DNA of 64,000 bases. Origin: Aeromicrobium sp. A1-2. GTDB taxonomy: Bacteria > Actinomycetota > Actinomycetes > Propionibacteriales > Nocardioidaceae. Positions 27,465-35,907 of the stretch are shown in pieces. Both the position numbers and the translations under genes were made by a program. The stretch lies in NCBI RefSeq assembly GCF_003443875.1, contig NZ_CP027482.1, positions 930,001 through 994,000 of the forward strand, read 5' to 3'. The notes below the pieces were generated by a model, which saw only the letters and a program-made list of their open reading frames with translations, did no database searches and was not told the DNA's origin. Numbering within the stretch: position 1 is the first letter of the stretch; each line of letters opens with the position of its first letter.

Positions 27465-28944
27465 TCTGATTCGTCCCGTCGTGGCGCGGTTCTGCCCGTC
27501 CCCGACCGGCAACCCGCACGTGGGCATGGCCCGCACGGCCCTGTTCAGCTGGGCGTTCGCACGCCACAACGCCGGCCGATTCGTCTTCCGCATCGAGGAC
27601 ACCGACACGTCGCGCGACAACGAGGAGTCCTACGCCCTGCTCGTCGAGGTCATGCACTGGTTGGGTCTGGACTGGGACGAGGGCCCCGAGGTCGGGGGCC
27701 CGAACGGTCCCTACCGCCAGTCCGAGCGCATGGACATCTATGCCGACGTCGCGCAGCAGCTGCTCGACGCGGGCTTCGCCTACAAGGCGTACGACAGCGC
27801 CGAAGAGCTGGAGCAGCGCCGCAACGCAGCACGAGCCGCCGGCAAGCCCAGCGGCTATGACGGTTTGCACCGCGACCTCACCGCTGAGCAGATCGCGACG
27901 TACGAGGCCGAGGGTCGCGAGCCGGTCATCCGGTTCAAGATGCCCGAGCGCGTCTACACGTTCACCGACCTGGTCCGGGGCGAGATCTCGTTCGACTCGG
28001 CCAACGTCCAGGACTATGTGCTGGTGCGCGCCAACGGCCAGCCGCTCTACACGCTGACCAACCCGACAGACGACGCCATGATGGGCATCACGCACGTCCT
28101 GCGCGGCGAGGACCTGCTCAGCTCGACACCCCGGCAGATCGCTCTGTACGAGGCATTCGCCGAGATCGGAATCGGCGGGGGATTCACCCCCGAGTTCGGC
28201 CACCTGCCGTTCGTCATGGGTGAGGGCAACCGCAAGCTGTCCAAGCGCGATCCCGAGTCCAACCTGCTGGACTACAAGCCCAAGGGCTTCCTGCCCGAGG
28301 CGCTCCTCAACTACATGGCGCTCCTCGGCTGGTCGATCGCCGAGGACCGGGACGTGTTCTCGATCCCCGAGATGGTCGAGGCGTTCGAGATCGGCCGGGT
28401 CAACCCCAATCCGGCCCGCTTCGACATCAAGAAGGCTGAGGCCATCAACGGCTCGCACATCCGGCTGCTGCCCGAGGCGGAGCTGCGAGAGCGACTGGTG
28501 CCGTACTTCCAGGCCGCCGACCTGATCGATGCGGAGCCGACCAACGAGCAGCTTCGTCGACTCGAGGCGGCGACGCCGTTGGTGCACGAACGTATGACCT
28601 TGCTCACCGAGGCCGTCGACATGCTGCGCTTCCTGTTCATCGCGGAGTCCGACTTCTCGATCGATGAGACCGACCGGGCCAAGAATCTCAACGAGGCGGG
28701 CATCGACGTCGCGCGTGCGGCTCACGGCGCCCTCGCGGGCGTCACCGACTGGACCACCGAGGCGATCGAGGCTGCCCTGCGGACAGCGTTGATCGACGGT
28801 CTCGGCCTCAAGCCGCGGCTGGCGTTCGGGCCGGTTCGCGTTGCGGTCACGGGCAGTCGCATCTCTCCGCCGCTGTTCGAGTCGCTCGAGCTGCTCGGGC
28901 GCGACGTCTCGTTGGCCAGGCTGGCAGCAGCGGTCGGCGCGTGA
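27454..28944 (+). CDS. gltX: Glutamyl-tRNA synthetase
   Basis: Class I aminoacyl-tRNA synthetase of 496 aa that charges tRNA-Glu and, in organisms with GatCAB, also tRNA-Gln. The HIGH-type motif is [10 protein letters not shown] near residues 13-22 and the KMSKS-type motif is [10 protein letters not shown] near 258-267. The GTG at 27454 lies inside the FAH-family gene and is followed at once by the conserved N-terminus. tRNA-Gln and tRNA-Glu genes start 77 and 215 bp after its stop, which places the enzyme next to its two likely substrates. Confidence 0.96.
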   Translation: MSSDLIRPVVARFCPSPTGNPHVGMARTALFSWAFARHNAGRFVFRIEDTDTSRDNEESYALLVEVMHWLGLDWDEGPEVGGPNGPYRQSERMDIYADVAQQLLDAGFAYKAYDSAEELEQRRNAARAAGKPSGYDGLHRDLTAEQIATYEAEGREPVIRFKMPERVYTFTDLVRGEISFDSANVQDYVLVRANGQPLYTLTNPTDDAMMGITHVLRGEDLLSSTPRQIALYEAFAEIGIGGGFTPEFGHLPFVMGEGNRKLSKRDPESNLLDYKPKGFLPEALLNYMALLGWSIAEDRDVFSIPEMVEAFEIGRVNPNPARFDIKKAEAINGSHIRLLPEAELRERLVPYFQAADLIDAEPTNEQLRRLEAATPLVHERMTLLTEAVDMLRFLFIAESDFSIDETDRAKNLNEAGIDVARAAHGALAGVTDWTTEAIEAALRTALIDGLGLKPRLAFGPVRVAVTGSRISPPLFESLELLGRDVSLARLAAAVGA

Positions 28945-28958
28945 AGAGGCCTCCCGGT

Positions 28959-28988
28959 TTGAATCCGAGCGGGGGCGTCGGGTAAAGT
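28959..28988 (+). promoter_or_regulatory. Promoter of the tRNA-Gln / tRNA-Glu unit
   Basis: TTGAAT (28959-28964), 18-bp spacer, TAAAGT (28983-28988). Transcription would begin ~25 nt before tRNA-Gln. Confidence 0.65.
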
Positions 28989-29020
28989 GTGACCTCGGCC
29001 CGGACCTCGTCCGGCGCCAT

Positions 29021-29092
29021 TGGGATATGGTGTAATTGGCAACACAGCGGTTTCTGGTACCGCCATTCTAGGTTCGAGTCCTAGTATCCCAG
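29021..29092 (+). tRNA. tRNA-Gln (CTG)
   Basis: Cloverleaf of 72 nt: acceptor stem TGGGATA/TATCCCA, discriminator G, anticodon loop TTCTGGT with anticodon CTG closed by GCGGT/ACCGC, T-arm with GGTTCGAGTCC. No CCA is encoded. It reads glutamine CAG codons, the commonest Gln codon in this GC-rich genome. Confidence 0.95.
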
Positions 29093-29158
29093 CGAAACCC
29101 TCCGAGCGGCTCCCGAGCATGCTTTGGTAGGGTTTTGTGCGGTCGCAAGACCAACCAT

Positions 29159-29231
29159 GGCCCCGTTGTGTAGCGGCCTAGCACGCCGCCCTCTCAAGGC
29201 GGTAGCGCGGGTTCGAATCCCGTCGGGGCTA
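29159..29231 (+). tRNA. tRNA-Glu (CTC)
   Basis: Cloverleaf of 73 nt: acceptor GGCCCCG/CGGGGCT (a G-U first pair), discriminator A, anticodon loop CTCTCAA with anticodon CTC closed by CCGCC/GGCGG, and GGTTCGAATCC T-arm. No CCA is encoded. It follows tRNA-Gln by 66 bp and probably shares its promoter. Confidence 0.95.
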
Positions 29232-29240
29232 CCATGGACA

Positions 29241-29286
29241 AAGACCCTCTGACCTGCGGAAACGCGGGACAGGGGGTCTTCTTGTA
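29241..29286 (+). terminator. Intrinsic terminator of the tRNA-Gln/Glu unit
   Basis: Arms 29241-29251 and 29270-29280 pair over 11 bp (one G-U) and are followed by CTTGTAT. It starts 9 nt after tRNA-Glu. Confidence 0.75.
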
Positions 29287-29605
29287 TGTCGGTCACCGCG
29301 CTGTGCGACTGGTGTGCGGCCAGGTACCTGGCACGAGTCGCGAGCCCAGACGCGGGAGGTGTTGTCCGCCGGGCTGACAGAGCGCCCGGCTTGGCCCGCG
29401 GCGGGCACGAATCGGATCTTGTGGAGGCCGCCGGAGTCGACCCGGCACGTTGTCACCGGGGCGCAGTCTCCTGATCAAACAGGTCAGGACCGCCGGCTCA
29501 TGGCGGAGACACCCATGCCCGCTCGACTCACGTCCGCGGCGCCGATCTCGGTCGGACGTTCGCCCGACGTCTCGCCGAGTCTGGACGGGGTCGACGTGCA
29601 GGCCC
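29287..29605 (+). other. Intergenic stretch without a supported gene
   Basis: No frame here looks like a protein on either strand: composition is uneven and no domain is recognisable. A perfect 14-bp palindrome GCCAGGTACCTGGC lies at 29319-29332. The rest may be decayed coding sequence. Confidence 0.5.
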
Positions 29606-29611
29606 TACGTT
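29606..29611 (+). promoter_or_regulatory. -10 element for the DUF1761 gene
   Basis: TACGTT ends 6 nt before the ATG at 29618. Confidence 0.45.
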
Positions 29612-29617
29612 CGGGGC

Positions 29618-30016
29618 ATGGATGACCTCTCGTTGGTTGGCATCATCGTGGCGGCGCTGGCGTTCTTCTTCCTCGGCGCGGCCTGGTACTCGTTCCTGTT
29701 CCGCAAGCCGTGGGCCGACGACATGGGCTACACCAAGGACATGCCGGGCAATCCGCAGTCGCCCGGCGCGGGGCTCCTGATCGGTTCGCTCGTCGCCGCG
29801 CTCGTGCTGGCGCTCTCCACGGCGTGGTTGGTCGGTGCCGGCGGTGCCGGCGAGGGAGCGAAGGTGGGCCTCGCGATCGGCGCGGTGTCGGCCGCGATCA
29901 TGGGCCAGAATGCTCTGTACGACAACCGTCCGACGCGCCTGTGGCTGATCAACGCCGGCTACGCCTTCGTCGGCGCGATCATGGTGGGCGTCATCTGCGG
30001 AGCCTTCCAGGGCTGA
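29618..30016 (+). CDS. DUF1761 family membrane protein
   Basis: Small membrane protein of 132 aa with four hydrophobic segments (residues ~4-24, 47-68, 76-95 and 110-130). The segment FFLGAAWYSFLFRKPWADDMG after the first helix is typical of DUF1761. The function of the family is unknown. The ATG at 29618 is used, since longer in-frame starts would add a basic stretch with no similarity. The NRPS gene begins 51 bp downstream, but with its own -10-like element, so a shared operon is uncertain. Confidence 0.78.
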   Translation: MDDLSLVGIIVAALAFFFLGAAWYSFLFRKPWADDMGYTKDMPGNPQSPGAGLLIGSLVAALVLALSTAWLVGAGGAGEGAKVGLAIGAVSAAIMGQNALYDNRPTRLWLINAGYAFVGAIMVGVICGAFQG

Positions 30017-30055
30017 GTCGCCAGTGTTGTTCACCGCGCGTTCAGATCGACGGGG

Positions 30056-30061
30056 CATGCT
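30056..30061 (+). promoter_or_regulatory. -10-like element for the NRPS gene
   Basis: CATGCT ends 6 nt before the GTG at 30068. Confidence 0.35.
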
Positions 30062-30067
30062 GGGCGG

Positions 30068-33000
30068 GTGACTGCACCGGGCGCCCCTTCGTCCCCTGTC
30101 GGCGCCACCTCCCGGATGCTGCGGTCAAGCCAGGCACCTCCGGTCCGCACGCTGGTCGACATCCTGCGTGAGACGGCGCTCGCCGCTCCCGACGCACCAG
30201 CACTCGACAATGGCTCGCGAGTGCTGACGTACGCGGAGTTCTGCGAGGCCTCGGACCACATGGCCTCTGCTCTCCGCGAGCGCGGAGTGGGCCGCGGAGA
30301 CCGGGTCGGGGTGCGCGTCGACTCCGGCACCATCGATCTCTACGTCGCGATCATGGGCATCCTGGTGGCCGGCGCGGCCTACGTCCCGGTCGACGTCGAC
30401 GATCCGGACTCGCGGGCCCGGACGGTGTTCTCCGAGGCCGACGTGACGGCCGTGGTCGGCAACGAGCTGATCATCACCACCCGCCGTGAAGGCAGCACGA
30501 CGGCCGACAACGCCGAGCCGCTGCCGACCGACGATGCATGGGTCATCTTCACGTCGGGCTCGACCGGCATCCCCAAAGGGGTCGCGGTCTCGCACCGCTC
30601 GGCAGCGGCGTTCGTCGATGCCGAGGCGATGGTGTTCCTGCAGGAGAGTCCGCTCGGCCCGGGTGACCGCATCATGGCGGGCCTGTCGGTCGCCTTCGAC
30701 GCGTCCTGCGAGGAGATGTGGCTTGCCTGGCGCCACGGCGCATGTCTGGTGCCCGCGCCGCGCTCGCTGGTCAAGAGCGGCGGTGACCTGGGGCCGTGGA
30801 TGATCGCCAACGGCATCACGGTGGTGTCGACGGTCCCGACCCTGGTCGCGCTCTGGCCCGCCGGCGTCCTCGACGACGTCCGTCTGTTGATCGTCGGCGG
30901 CGAGGCGTGTCCACCCGAGATCGGTGAACGGCTCGCGGTCCCCGACCGAGAGGTCTGGAACACGTACGGTCCGACCGAGGCCACGGTGGTGGCCTGCGCC
31001 GCTCGCCTCATGGCCGGGGAGCCGGTTCGGATCGGGCTGCCCCTCGCGGGCTGGGACCTCGCGGTGGTCGACGCGGACGGCCACCACGTCCTGCCGGGTG
31101 AGTCCGGCGAGCTGATCATCGGCGGAGTGGGCCTGGCCCGCTACCTCGACCCTCCGAAGGACGCCGAGAAGTACGCGCGGTTCCCGACTCTGGGCTGGGA
31201 CCGGGCGTATCGCAGCGGCGACATCGTGCGGTACGACGAGGACGGCCTGGTCTTCATGGGTCGGGTGGACGAGCAGATCAAGATCGGTGGCCGGCGCATC
31301 GAGCTCGGCGAGATCGACAGCGCGCTCCTTGGACTGCCGGGCGTCGTCGCTGCTGCAGCAGCCGTGCGCACGACGGACGCCGGCAACCGCATCCTGGTCG
31401 GCTACGTCGCGACCGATGCAGCATTCGACCTGACCGCTGCGCTCACGATCCTGCGGCAGCAGATGCCCGAGGCGCTCGTGCCGCGCCTCGGACTTCTGGA
31501 CACCATGCCGACGCGCACCTCGGGCAAGATCGATCGTGACGCGCTGCCGTGGCCGATGCCGGGTGCAGGATCGGCCGACCGTGAGACAGAGCTGGAGGGG
31601 ACCAGCGCGTGGCTCAGGGACATCTGGCTGGAGCTCCTGGGCGCAGTCGTCACGAACCCGGCGGACGACTTCTTCACCTTGGGCGGTGGGAGCCTCAGTG
31701 CGGCGCAGCTCGTCGGACGTCTCCGCGACCAGTTCCCGGAGGCCACCGTGGCCGACGTGTACGAGCACCCGACCATCGCCGATCTCGCGGCGAGCCTTGA
31801 CGCGATGTCGTTGGCCCAGACCCGCCGGAACTCCGCGGTGCGTCCGGTGCGCCTTGCGACCCAGATCGCCCAGGTCCTGCTGGTGGTGCCGCTGCGAACC
31901 ATCACGGGCCTGCGCTGGCTGGTCTGGGCCGCGGCGGCTCATCACGTCGCGTCGGCCGCGCTGGGATGGCAGTGGCTGCCCGAGGTCTCGTGGTCGTGGA
32001 TCGCGCTCGGCGGCCTCCTGCTGATCAGTCCTCCCGGCAGAATGCTGCTCGCGGCAGCGAGCGCGCGAGCGCTGCTGCGCGGCGTCCGACCGGGTGCCCA
32101 TCCGCGCGGTGGCGGAGTCCACCTGCGGCTGTGGCTGGCCGAGCGCATCGCCGATGAGCTCCGCGCCGGCTCGCTGTCCGGAGCCGCCTGGCTCGGCCTG
32201 TACGCCCGGGCGCTCGGCGCGCAGGTCGCGAAGGACGTCGACCTGCACTCCCTGCCACCGCTCACCGGGATGATGACGATTGGGTCAGGGGCGTCGATCG
32301 AGCCGGAGGTCGATCTGTCGGGTCACTGGCTCGACGGCGACACCCTGCACGTCGGGTCGGTCGCGATCGGCGCGGATGCCCGCATCGGTGTACGTAGTCT
32401 GCTGGGTCCGGGTGCCCGCGTTGGCGACCGGGCCGAGGTCGGCGCGGGATCTGCCGTGCTCACCGAAGTGCCGGCGGGGGAGTACTGGTCCGGCGCACCG
32501 GCGCACCCCAACGGCCCGGCCCGCGGACCGCGGACGAGCGACCGGGCGCCGCGGTTCGTGCGGTGGACTGTCGCCTACGCCACCGCAGCGGTCGTTCTCG
32601 CAGCCCTGCCGGTCCTGGCCGTGGTGGCCGGTAGCCTCGCCGTTGTGCCCGTGGTCAAGCCCGCCGACGGTCTGGCAGACGCGATTCTCCGGCTGGCGGC
32701 TGTGGCCCCGCTGGGCGTCGCGGTCGCCTACCTCGCCCTCGCCCTGCTGGTCGTGGCCGTCGTGCGGGTCCAGTCCGTCGGCCTGGCGAGCGGCACCTAT
32801 CCTGTGCACAGTAGGCGGGGCTGGCAGGCATGGTCGGTGTTCCGGGTCATGGACGAGTCCCGGACCTGGCTGTTTCCGCTCTACTCGAGCACGCTGACCC
32901 CGGTGTGGCTCCGAGCCCTCGGCGCGCGGATCGGCGATGACGTCGAGGCATCCACGGTTCTGATGCTCCCGGCTCTCACAACGGTCAATGACGGGGCGTT

Positions 33001-33964
33001 CCTCGCCGACGACACGATGCTCGGGATGTACGAGCTGGGTGGCGGGTGGCTGCGCGTCGAGCAGGTCAAGATCGGCCGGCATGCCTTCGTCGGCAATTCC
33101 GGGATGACTGCGCCGGGGCGCAAGGTCCCCAAGGGCGGGCTCGTGGCGGTGCTGTCCGCGGCGCCGCAGCGGACCAAGGCCAAGGCGGGGACATCGTGGC
33201 TCGGCAGCCCGCCGCAGAAGCTGCGAAGGGCGGCAGGTCAGGTCGACGTCGGGCGGACCCTGGAGCCGTCCCGTCGACTGCGCGTGGCGCGCGTCCTGGT
33301 TGAGGCGGCCCGGGTCGTCCCGATGGTCCTCGGTGGCCTGCTCGCCCTCGCGGCGGTCGCCGGCCTCGAGATCGTCATCGATCGCGCCGGGTGGCTTGCG
33401 GCCGCGGGCCTGTCCGGGATCGTCATGGTCGGGGTCGGGATCTTCGCGGCGACCGTGTCGGCCGCCGCCAAGTGGGCCTTGGTCGGCCGGGTGCGGGTCG
33501 GCGAGCACCCGCTGTGGAGCTCGTTCGTGTGGCGCAACGAGCTCGCCGACACCTTCGTCGAGCTCCTCGGGGCGCCGTGGGTCACCCGTACGACGAGCGG
33601 CACCCCGTTGCTCAACCTCTGGCTACGCGCGCTCGGAGCCGACGTCGGACGCGGCGTGTGGTGCGAGACGTACTGGTTGCCCGAGGCCGACCTGATCGCG
33701 TTGGGCGACGGCAGCACCGTCAATCGGGGGTGCGTGGTGCAGACGCACCTGTTCCATGATCGGATACTCAGCATGGACACCGTGACGCTCGAGGCAGGAT
33801 CGACGCTCGGTCCGCATGGGGTCATCCTGCCGGCCGCGACCCTTGGGTCCCACGCGACGATCGGACCGGTCTCGCTGGTGATGCGCGGTGAGTCCGTGCC
33901 GCGCAAGACCCGATGGATCGGGAACCCGATCGGTCCGTGGGTCGAGGACGACGCGAGCCGGTGA
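30068..33964 (+). CDS. Pls/PosA-type nonribosomal peptide synthetase
   Basis: Single-module synthetase of 1298 aa. An adenylation domain (~residues 30-520) shows core A3 FTSGSTGIPKGVAVSH near 160, A4 FDASCEEMW, A5 NTYGPTEATV near 297 and the A7-A8 block YRSGDIVRYDEDG...GRVDEQIKIGGRRIELGE near 380-412. A carrier domain carries the pantetheine serine at S542 in LGGGSLS. After it come about six membrane helices (~600-1145) interleaved with three cytoplasmic hexapeptide-like or condensation-like blocks (~724-813, 955-1035, 1190-1291). This is the layout of poly-lysine synthetase Pls, where the C-terminal part makes isopeptide bonds. The amino acid used is not predictable. An M1 peptidase gene overlaps its stop and a PPTase gene follows. 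Confidence 0.88.
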   Translation: MTAPGAPSSPVGATSRMLRSSQAPPVRTLVDILRETALAAPDAPALDNGSRVLTYAEFCEASDHMASALRERGVGRGDRVGVRVDSGTIDLYVAIMGILVAGAAYVPVDVDDPDSRARTVFSEADVTAVVGNELIITTRREGSTTADNAEPLPTDDAWVIFTSGSTGIPKGVAVSHRSAAAFVDAEAMVFLQESPLGPGDRIMAGLSVAFDASCEEMWLAWRHGACLVPAPRSLVKSGGDLGPWMIANGITVVSTVPTLVALWPAGVLDDVRLLIVGGEACPPEIGERLAVPDREVWNTYGPTEATVVACAARLMAGEPVRIGLPLAGWDLAVVDADGHHVLPGESGELIIGGVGLARYLDPPKDAEKYARFPTLGWDRAYRSGDIVRYDEDGLVFMGRVDEQIKIGGRRIELGEIDSALLGLPGVVAAAAAVRTTDAGNRILVGYVATDAAFDLTAALTILRQQMPEALVPRLGLLDTMPTRTSGKIDRDALPWPMPGAGSADRETELEGTSAWLRDIWLELLGAVVTNPADDFFTLGGGSLSAAQLVGRLRDQFPEATVADVYEHPTIADLAASLDAMSLAQTRRNSAVRPVRLATQIAQVLLVVPLRTITGLRWLVWAAAAHHVASAALGWQWLPEVSWSWIALGGLLLISPPGRMLLAAASARALLRGVRPGAHPRGGGVHLRLWLAERIADELRAGSLSGAAWLGLYARALGAQVAKDVDLHSLPPLTGMMTIGSGASIEPEVDLSGHWLDGDTLHVGSVAIGADARIGVRSLLGPGARVGDRAEVGAGSAVLTEVPAGEYWSGAPAHPNGPARGPRTSDRAPRFVRWTVAYATAAVVLAALPVLAVVAGSLAVVPVVKPADGLADAILRLAAVAPLGVAVAYLALALLVVAVVRVQSVGLASGTYPVHSRRGWQAWSVFRVMDESRTWLFPLYSSTLTPVWLRALGARIGDDVEASTVLMLPALTTVNDGAFLADDTMLGMYELGGGWLRVEQVKIGRHAFVGNSGMTAPGRKVPKGGLVAVLSAAPQRTKAKAGTSWLGSPPQKLRRAAGQVDVGRTLEPSRRLRVARVLVEAARVVPMVLGGLLALAAVAGLEIVIDRAGWLAAAGLSGIVMVGVGIFAATVSAAAKWALVGRVRVGEHPLWSSFVWRNELADTFVELLGAPWVTRTTSGTPLLNLWLRALGADVGRGVWCETYWLPEADLIALGDGSTVNRGCVVQTHLFHDRILSMDTVTLEAGSTLGPHGVILPAATLGSHATIGPVSLVMRGESVPRKTRWIGNPIGPWVEDDASR

Positions 33965-35280
33965 AGCCCTCCCTCGCCGCGACGACGAGCAGCGACCCGT
34001 ACGTCCCGGGTCATGGTGATCTCTCCTTCGACGTCGACCATTATCTGCTCGAGCTGGAGTACAACGTCGAATCCAATCGTCTCGCCGGCCGGGCGACTCT
34101 GACCGCCACGGCGCGCCAGGACCTCGACCGGTTCGAGCTGGATCTCTACCACCTCCGGGTCTCCAAGGTCACAGTCGACGGTGCCGCTCCCGCCAAGCAC
34201 GCACACCAGAAGAACCGGTTGATCATCCGCCCGCGATCGCCGATCGCGACCGGCGACAGCTTCACCGTGTCGGTCGCGTACGCCGGTTCGCCCCGGCCGA
34301 TGCCGGGACCGGATGGTGACGCGGGGTGGGAGGAGCTGGCCGACGGAGTCATCGTGGCCTCCCAGCCGCACGGAGCGCCCTCGTGGTTCCCGTGCAACGA
34401 CCGACCGTCGGACAAAGCGACGTACGAGATCGAGACGACGACGCCGTCGAGTTATGTCGTGGTGGCCAACGGGGTGCTGGAGAGTCGCCGTCGGCGCGCC
34501 GGCTCGACGGTGTGGCGACATGTCGAGACCTCGCCCATGGCGACGTATCTCGCGACGATCCAGATCGGTCGGTACGAGCAGGCCGAGACGGACACCGCGA
34601 TACCGATCCGGACGGTGTATCCGGCGGGGGCCGGCGAGGTCACGATCGAGATGTTCGCCCGGCAGGCCGAGATGATGGCCCTGTTCGTGCGTCGGTTCGG
34701 GCCCTATCCCTTCGAGGCCTACACGGCCGTCATCACCGAGGACGAGCTTGAGATCCCGCTCGAGGCGCAGGGCCTGTCGGTGTTCGGCTCCAACTTCGCG
34801 ACCAGTGCGTGGGAGCATCAGCGTCTGATCGCCCATGAGCTCGCGCACCAGTGGTTCGGCAACAGCCTGACGCTCGGCCACTGGCGGGACATCTGGCTGC
34901 ACGAGGGCTTCGCGTGCTACGCCGAGTGGTTGTGGTCGGAGGAGTCTGGCGGGCCGACGGCACACGATCAGGCTGACCGGCACTGGCATCTGCTCGAAGA
35001 GCTTCCGCAGGACCTCGTGCTCGGCGATCCGGGGCCCGACCTGATGTTCGACGACCGGCTGTACAAGCGCGGCGCGCTGCTGCTGCACGCACTGCGACGG
35101 ACCGTCGGGGACGACGCATTCTTCCAGCTGCTCCAAGCCTGGACGACGCGTTACGCCAAGGGCACGGTCACCACCGAGCAGTTCGTCGCCCTGGCAGCCG
35201 AGCGGTGCGGAGCATCGGTCGGCGAGTTGTTCGACCGGTGGCTGCGCGACGTCAGACTGCCGGAGCTGCCGGCCTCGTGA
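33961..35280 (+). CDS. M1 family metallopeptidase
   Basis: Zinc aminopeptidase-type protein of 439 aa with the N-terminal beta-sandwich (residues ~15-190) and a thermolysin-like catalytic domain. The zinc motif HExxH-x18-E reads HELAHQWFGNSLTLGHWRDI with the third ligand in WLHEGF. The usual GAMEN exopeptidase loop is replaced by AQGLSVFGSN, so substrate handling may differ. The C-terminal HEAT-like domain of long M1 enzymes is missing. There is no signal peptide. The GTG overlaps the NRPS stop by 4 bases (GTGA), so it is translated with the synthetase and may act on its product. Confidence 0.88.
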   Translation: MKPSLAATTSSDPYVPGHGDLSFDVDHYLLELEYNVESNRLAGRATLTATARQDLDRFELDLYHLRVSKVTVDGAAPAKHAHQKNRLIIRPRSPIATGDSFTVSVAYAGSPRPMPGPDGDAGWEELADGVIVASQPHGAPSWFPCNDRPSDKATYEIETTTPSSYVVVANGVLESRRRRAGSTVWRHVETSPMATYLATIQIGRYEQAETDTAIPIRTVYPAGAGEVTIEMFARQAEMMALFVRRFGPYPFEAYTAVITEDELEIPLEAQGLSVFGSNFATSAWEHQRLIAHELAHQWFGNSLTLGHWRDIWLHEGFACYAEWLWSEESGGPTAHDQADRHWHLLEELPQDLVLGDPGPDLMFDDRLYKRGALLLHALRRTVGDDAFFQLLQAWTTRYAKGTVTTEQFVALAAERCGASVGELFDRWLRDVRLPELPAS

Positions 35281-35818
35281 CGAGGCACGGACGGTCGTTC
35301 GCGAGGATCGACACAGCACCGACGAAGCCGTCCGGCGACACCAGATCGAACATCCACACGGCTCGGTCGATCGGTTGCGGCTCTGGCCAGGACAGCAGCT
35401 CTGGCGGAAGGCCGGGTTCGCTCACCGTGATCGTCTCGGGATCTATCGTCAGGCCGTGCCCGGTGGCCTTGACCAGCGACTCCTTGCGGACCCACGTCAC
35501 CAGGTCGGACGAGCCCTGTTCCACATCGATGCCGATCGGGCCCGCATCCGTCACGGCGACGACCGCCGCGCCTGCGGACCTGCTGAGGCTCAGGTGCAGC
35601 GGAGTATGGCCGTGGGGCAGGACGATCTGCGGCTTGCCGTGACGATCGCTCCCGCACGACCTGCACGCGCGGACGACGCGGACGTGGGCGGCGGGCGTGC
35701 CGCTGAAGTCTGCAATGAGATCTGTCAGCAGACCCTGGCCGACATCGCCCGCAGCGATCCAGCTCACCACGACATGGCCCGCTGGATCACCCGGCTCGGC
35801 TTTGCTGCTCACCCGCAC
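35252..35818 (-). CDS. 4'-phosphopantetheinyl transferase (Sfp-like)
   Basis: Protein of 188 aa that should attach the phosphopantetheine arm to carrier proteins. The Sfp-type magnesium motif is GIDVE (D98, E100) and the second motif is WVRKESLVKATG (109-120, with K112, E113 and K117). It is shorter than Sfp itself (~224 aa) but within the family range. It ends convergently inside the last 29 bp of the M1 peptidase gene. The obvious client in this window is S542 of the NRPS (inference from context). GTG 35818 or 35812 may start it. Confidence 0.85.
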   Translation of the reverse strand: MRVSSKAEPGDPAGHVVVSWIAAGDVGQGLLTDLIADFSGTPAAHVRVVRACRSCGSDRHGKPQIVLPHGHTPLHLSLSRSAGAAVVAVTDAGPIGIDVEQGSSDLVTWVRKESLVKATGHGLTIDPETITVSEPGLPPELLSWPEPQPIDRAVWMFDLVSPDGFVGAVSILANDRPCLVTRPAAPAV

Positions 35819-35874
35819 GGTCTATCACGTGCCGATGAAGGAGGGCGCAACCGCCATGTCCGTTTACCGCTGGT

Positions 35875-35907
35875 ATGTGTCTGCGGCGCGCGTCATGCTG
35901 GACACAT
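35875..35907 (+). promoter_or_regulatory. Inverted repeat and -10 element of ada-alkA
   Basis: Arms ATGTGTC (35875-35881) and GACACAT (35901-35907) flank a -10-like CATGCT at 35894-35899, which ends 6 nt before the ATG. The repeat could be an operator for Ada or another regulator. Confidence 0.4.

Noticed and set aside
29314-29617. Plus-strand frame in front of the DUF1761 gene
   Set aside because: Low-complexity and Pro/Thr/Arg-rich, with no similarity I recognise and no start signal; treated as intergenic.
30125-33508. Two long minus-strand frames opposite the NRPS
   Set aside because: Rich in Arg, Asp, Gln and His with no fold; explained by codon bias of the synthetase gene.
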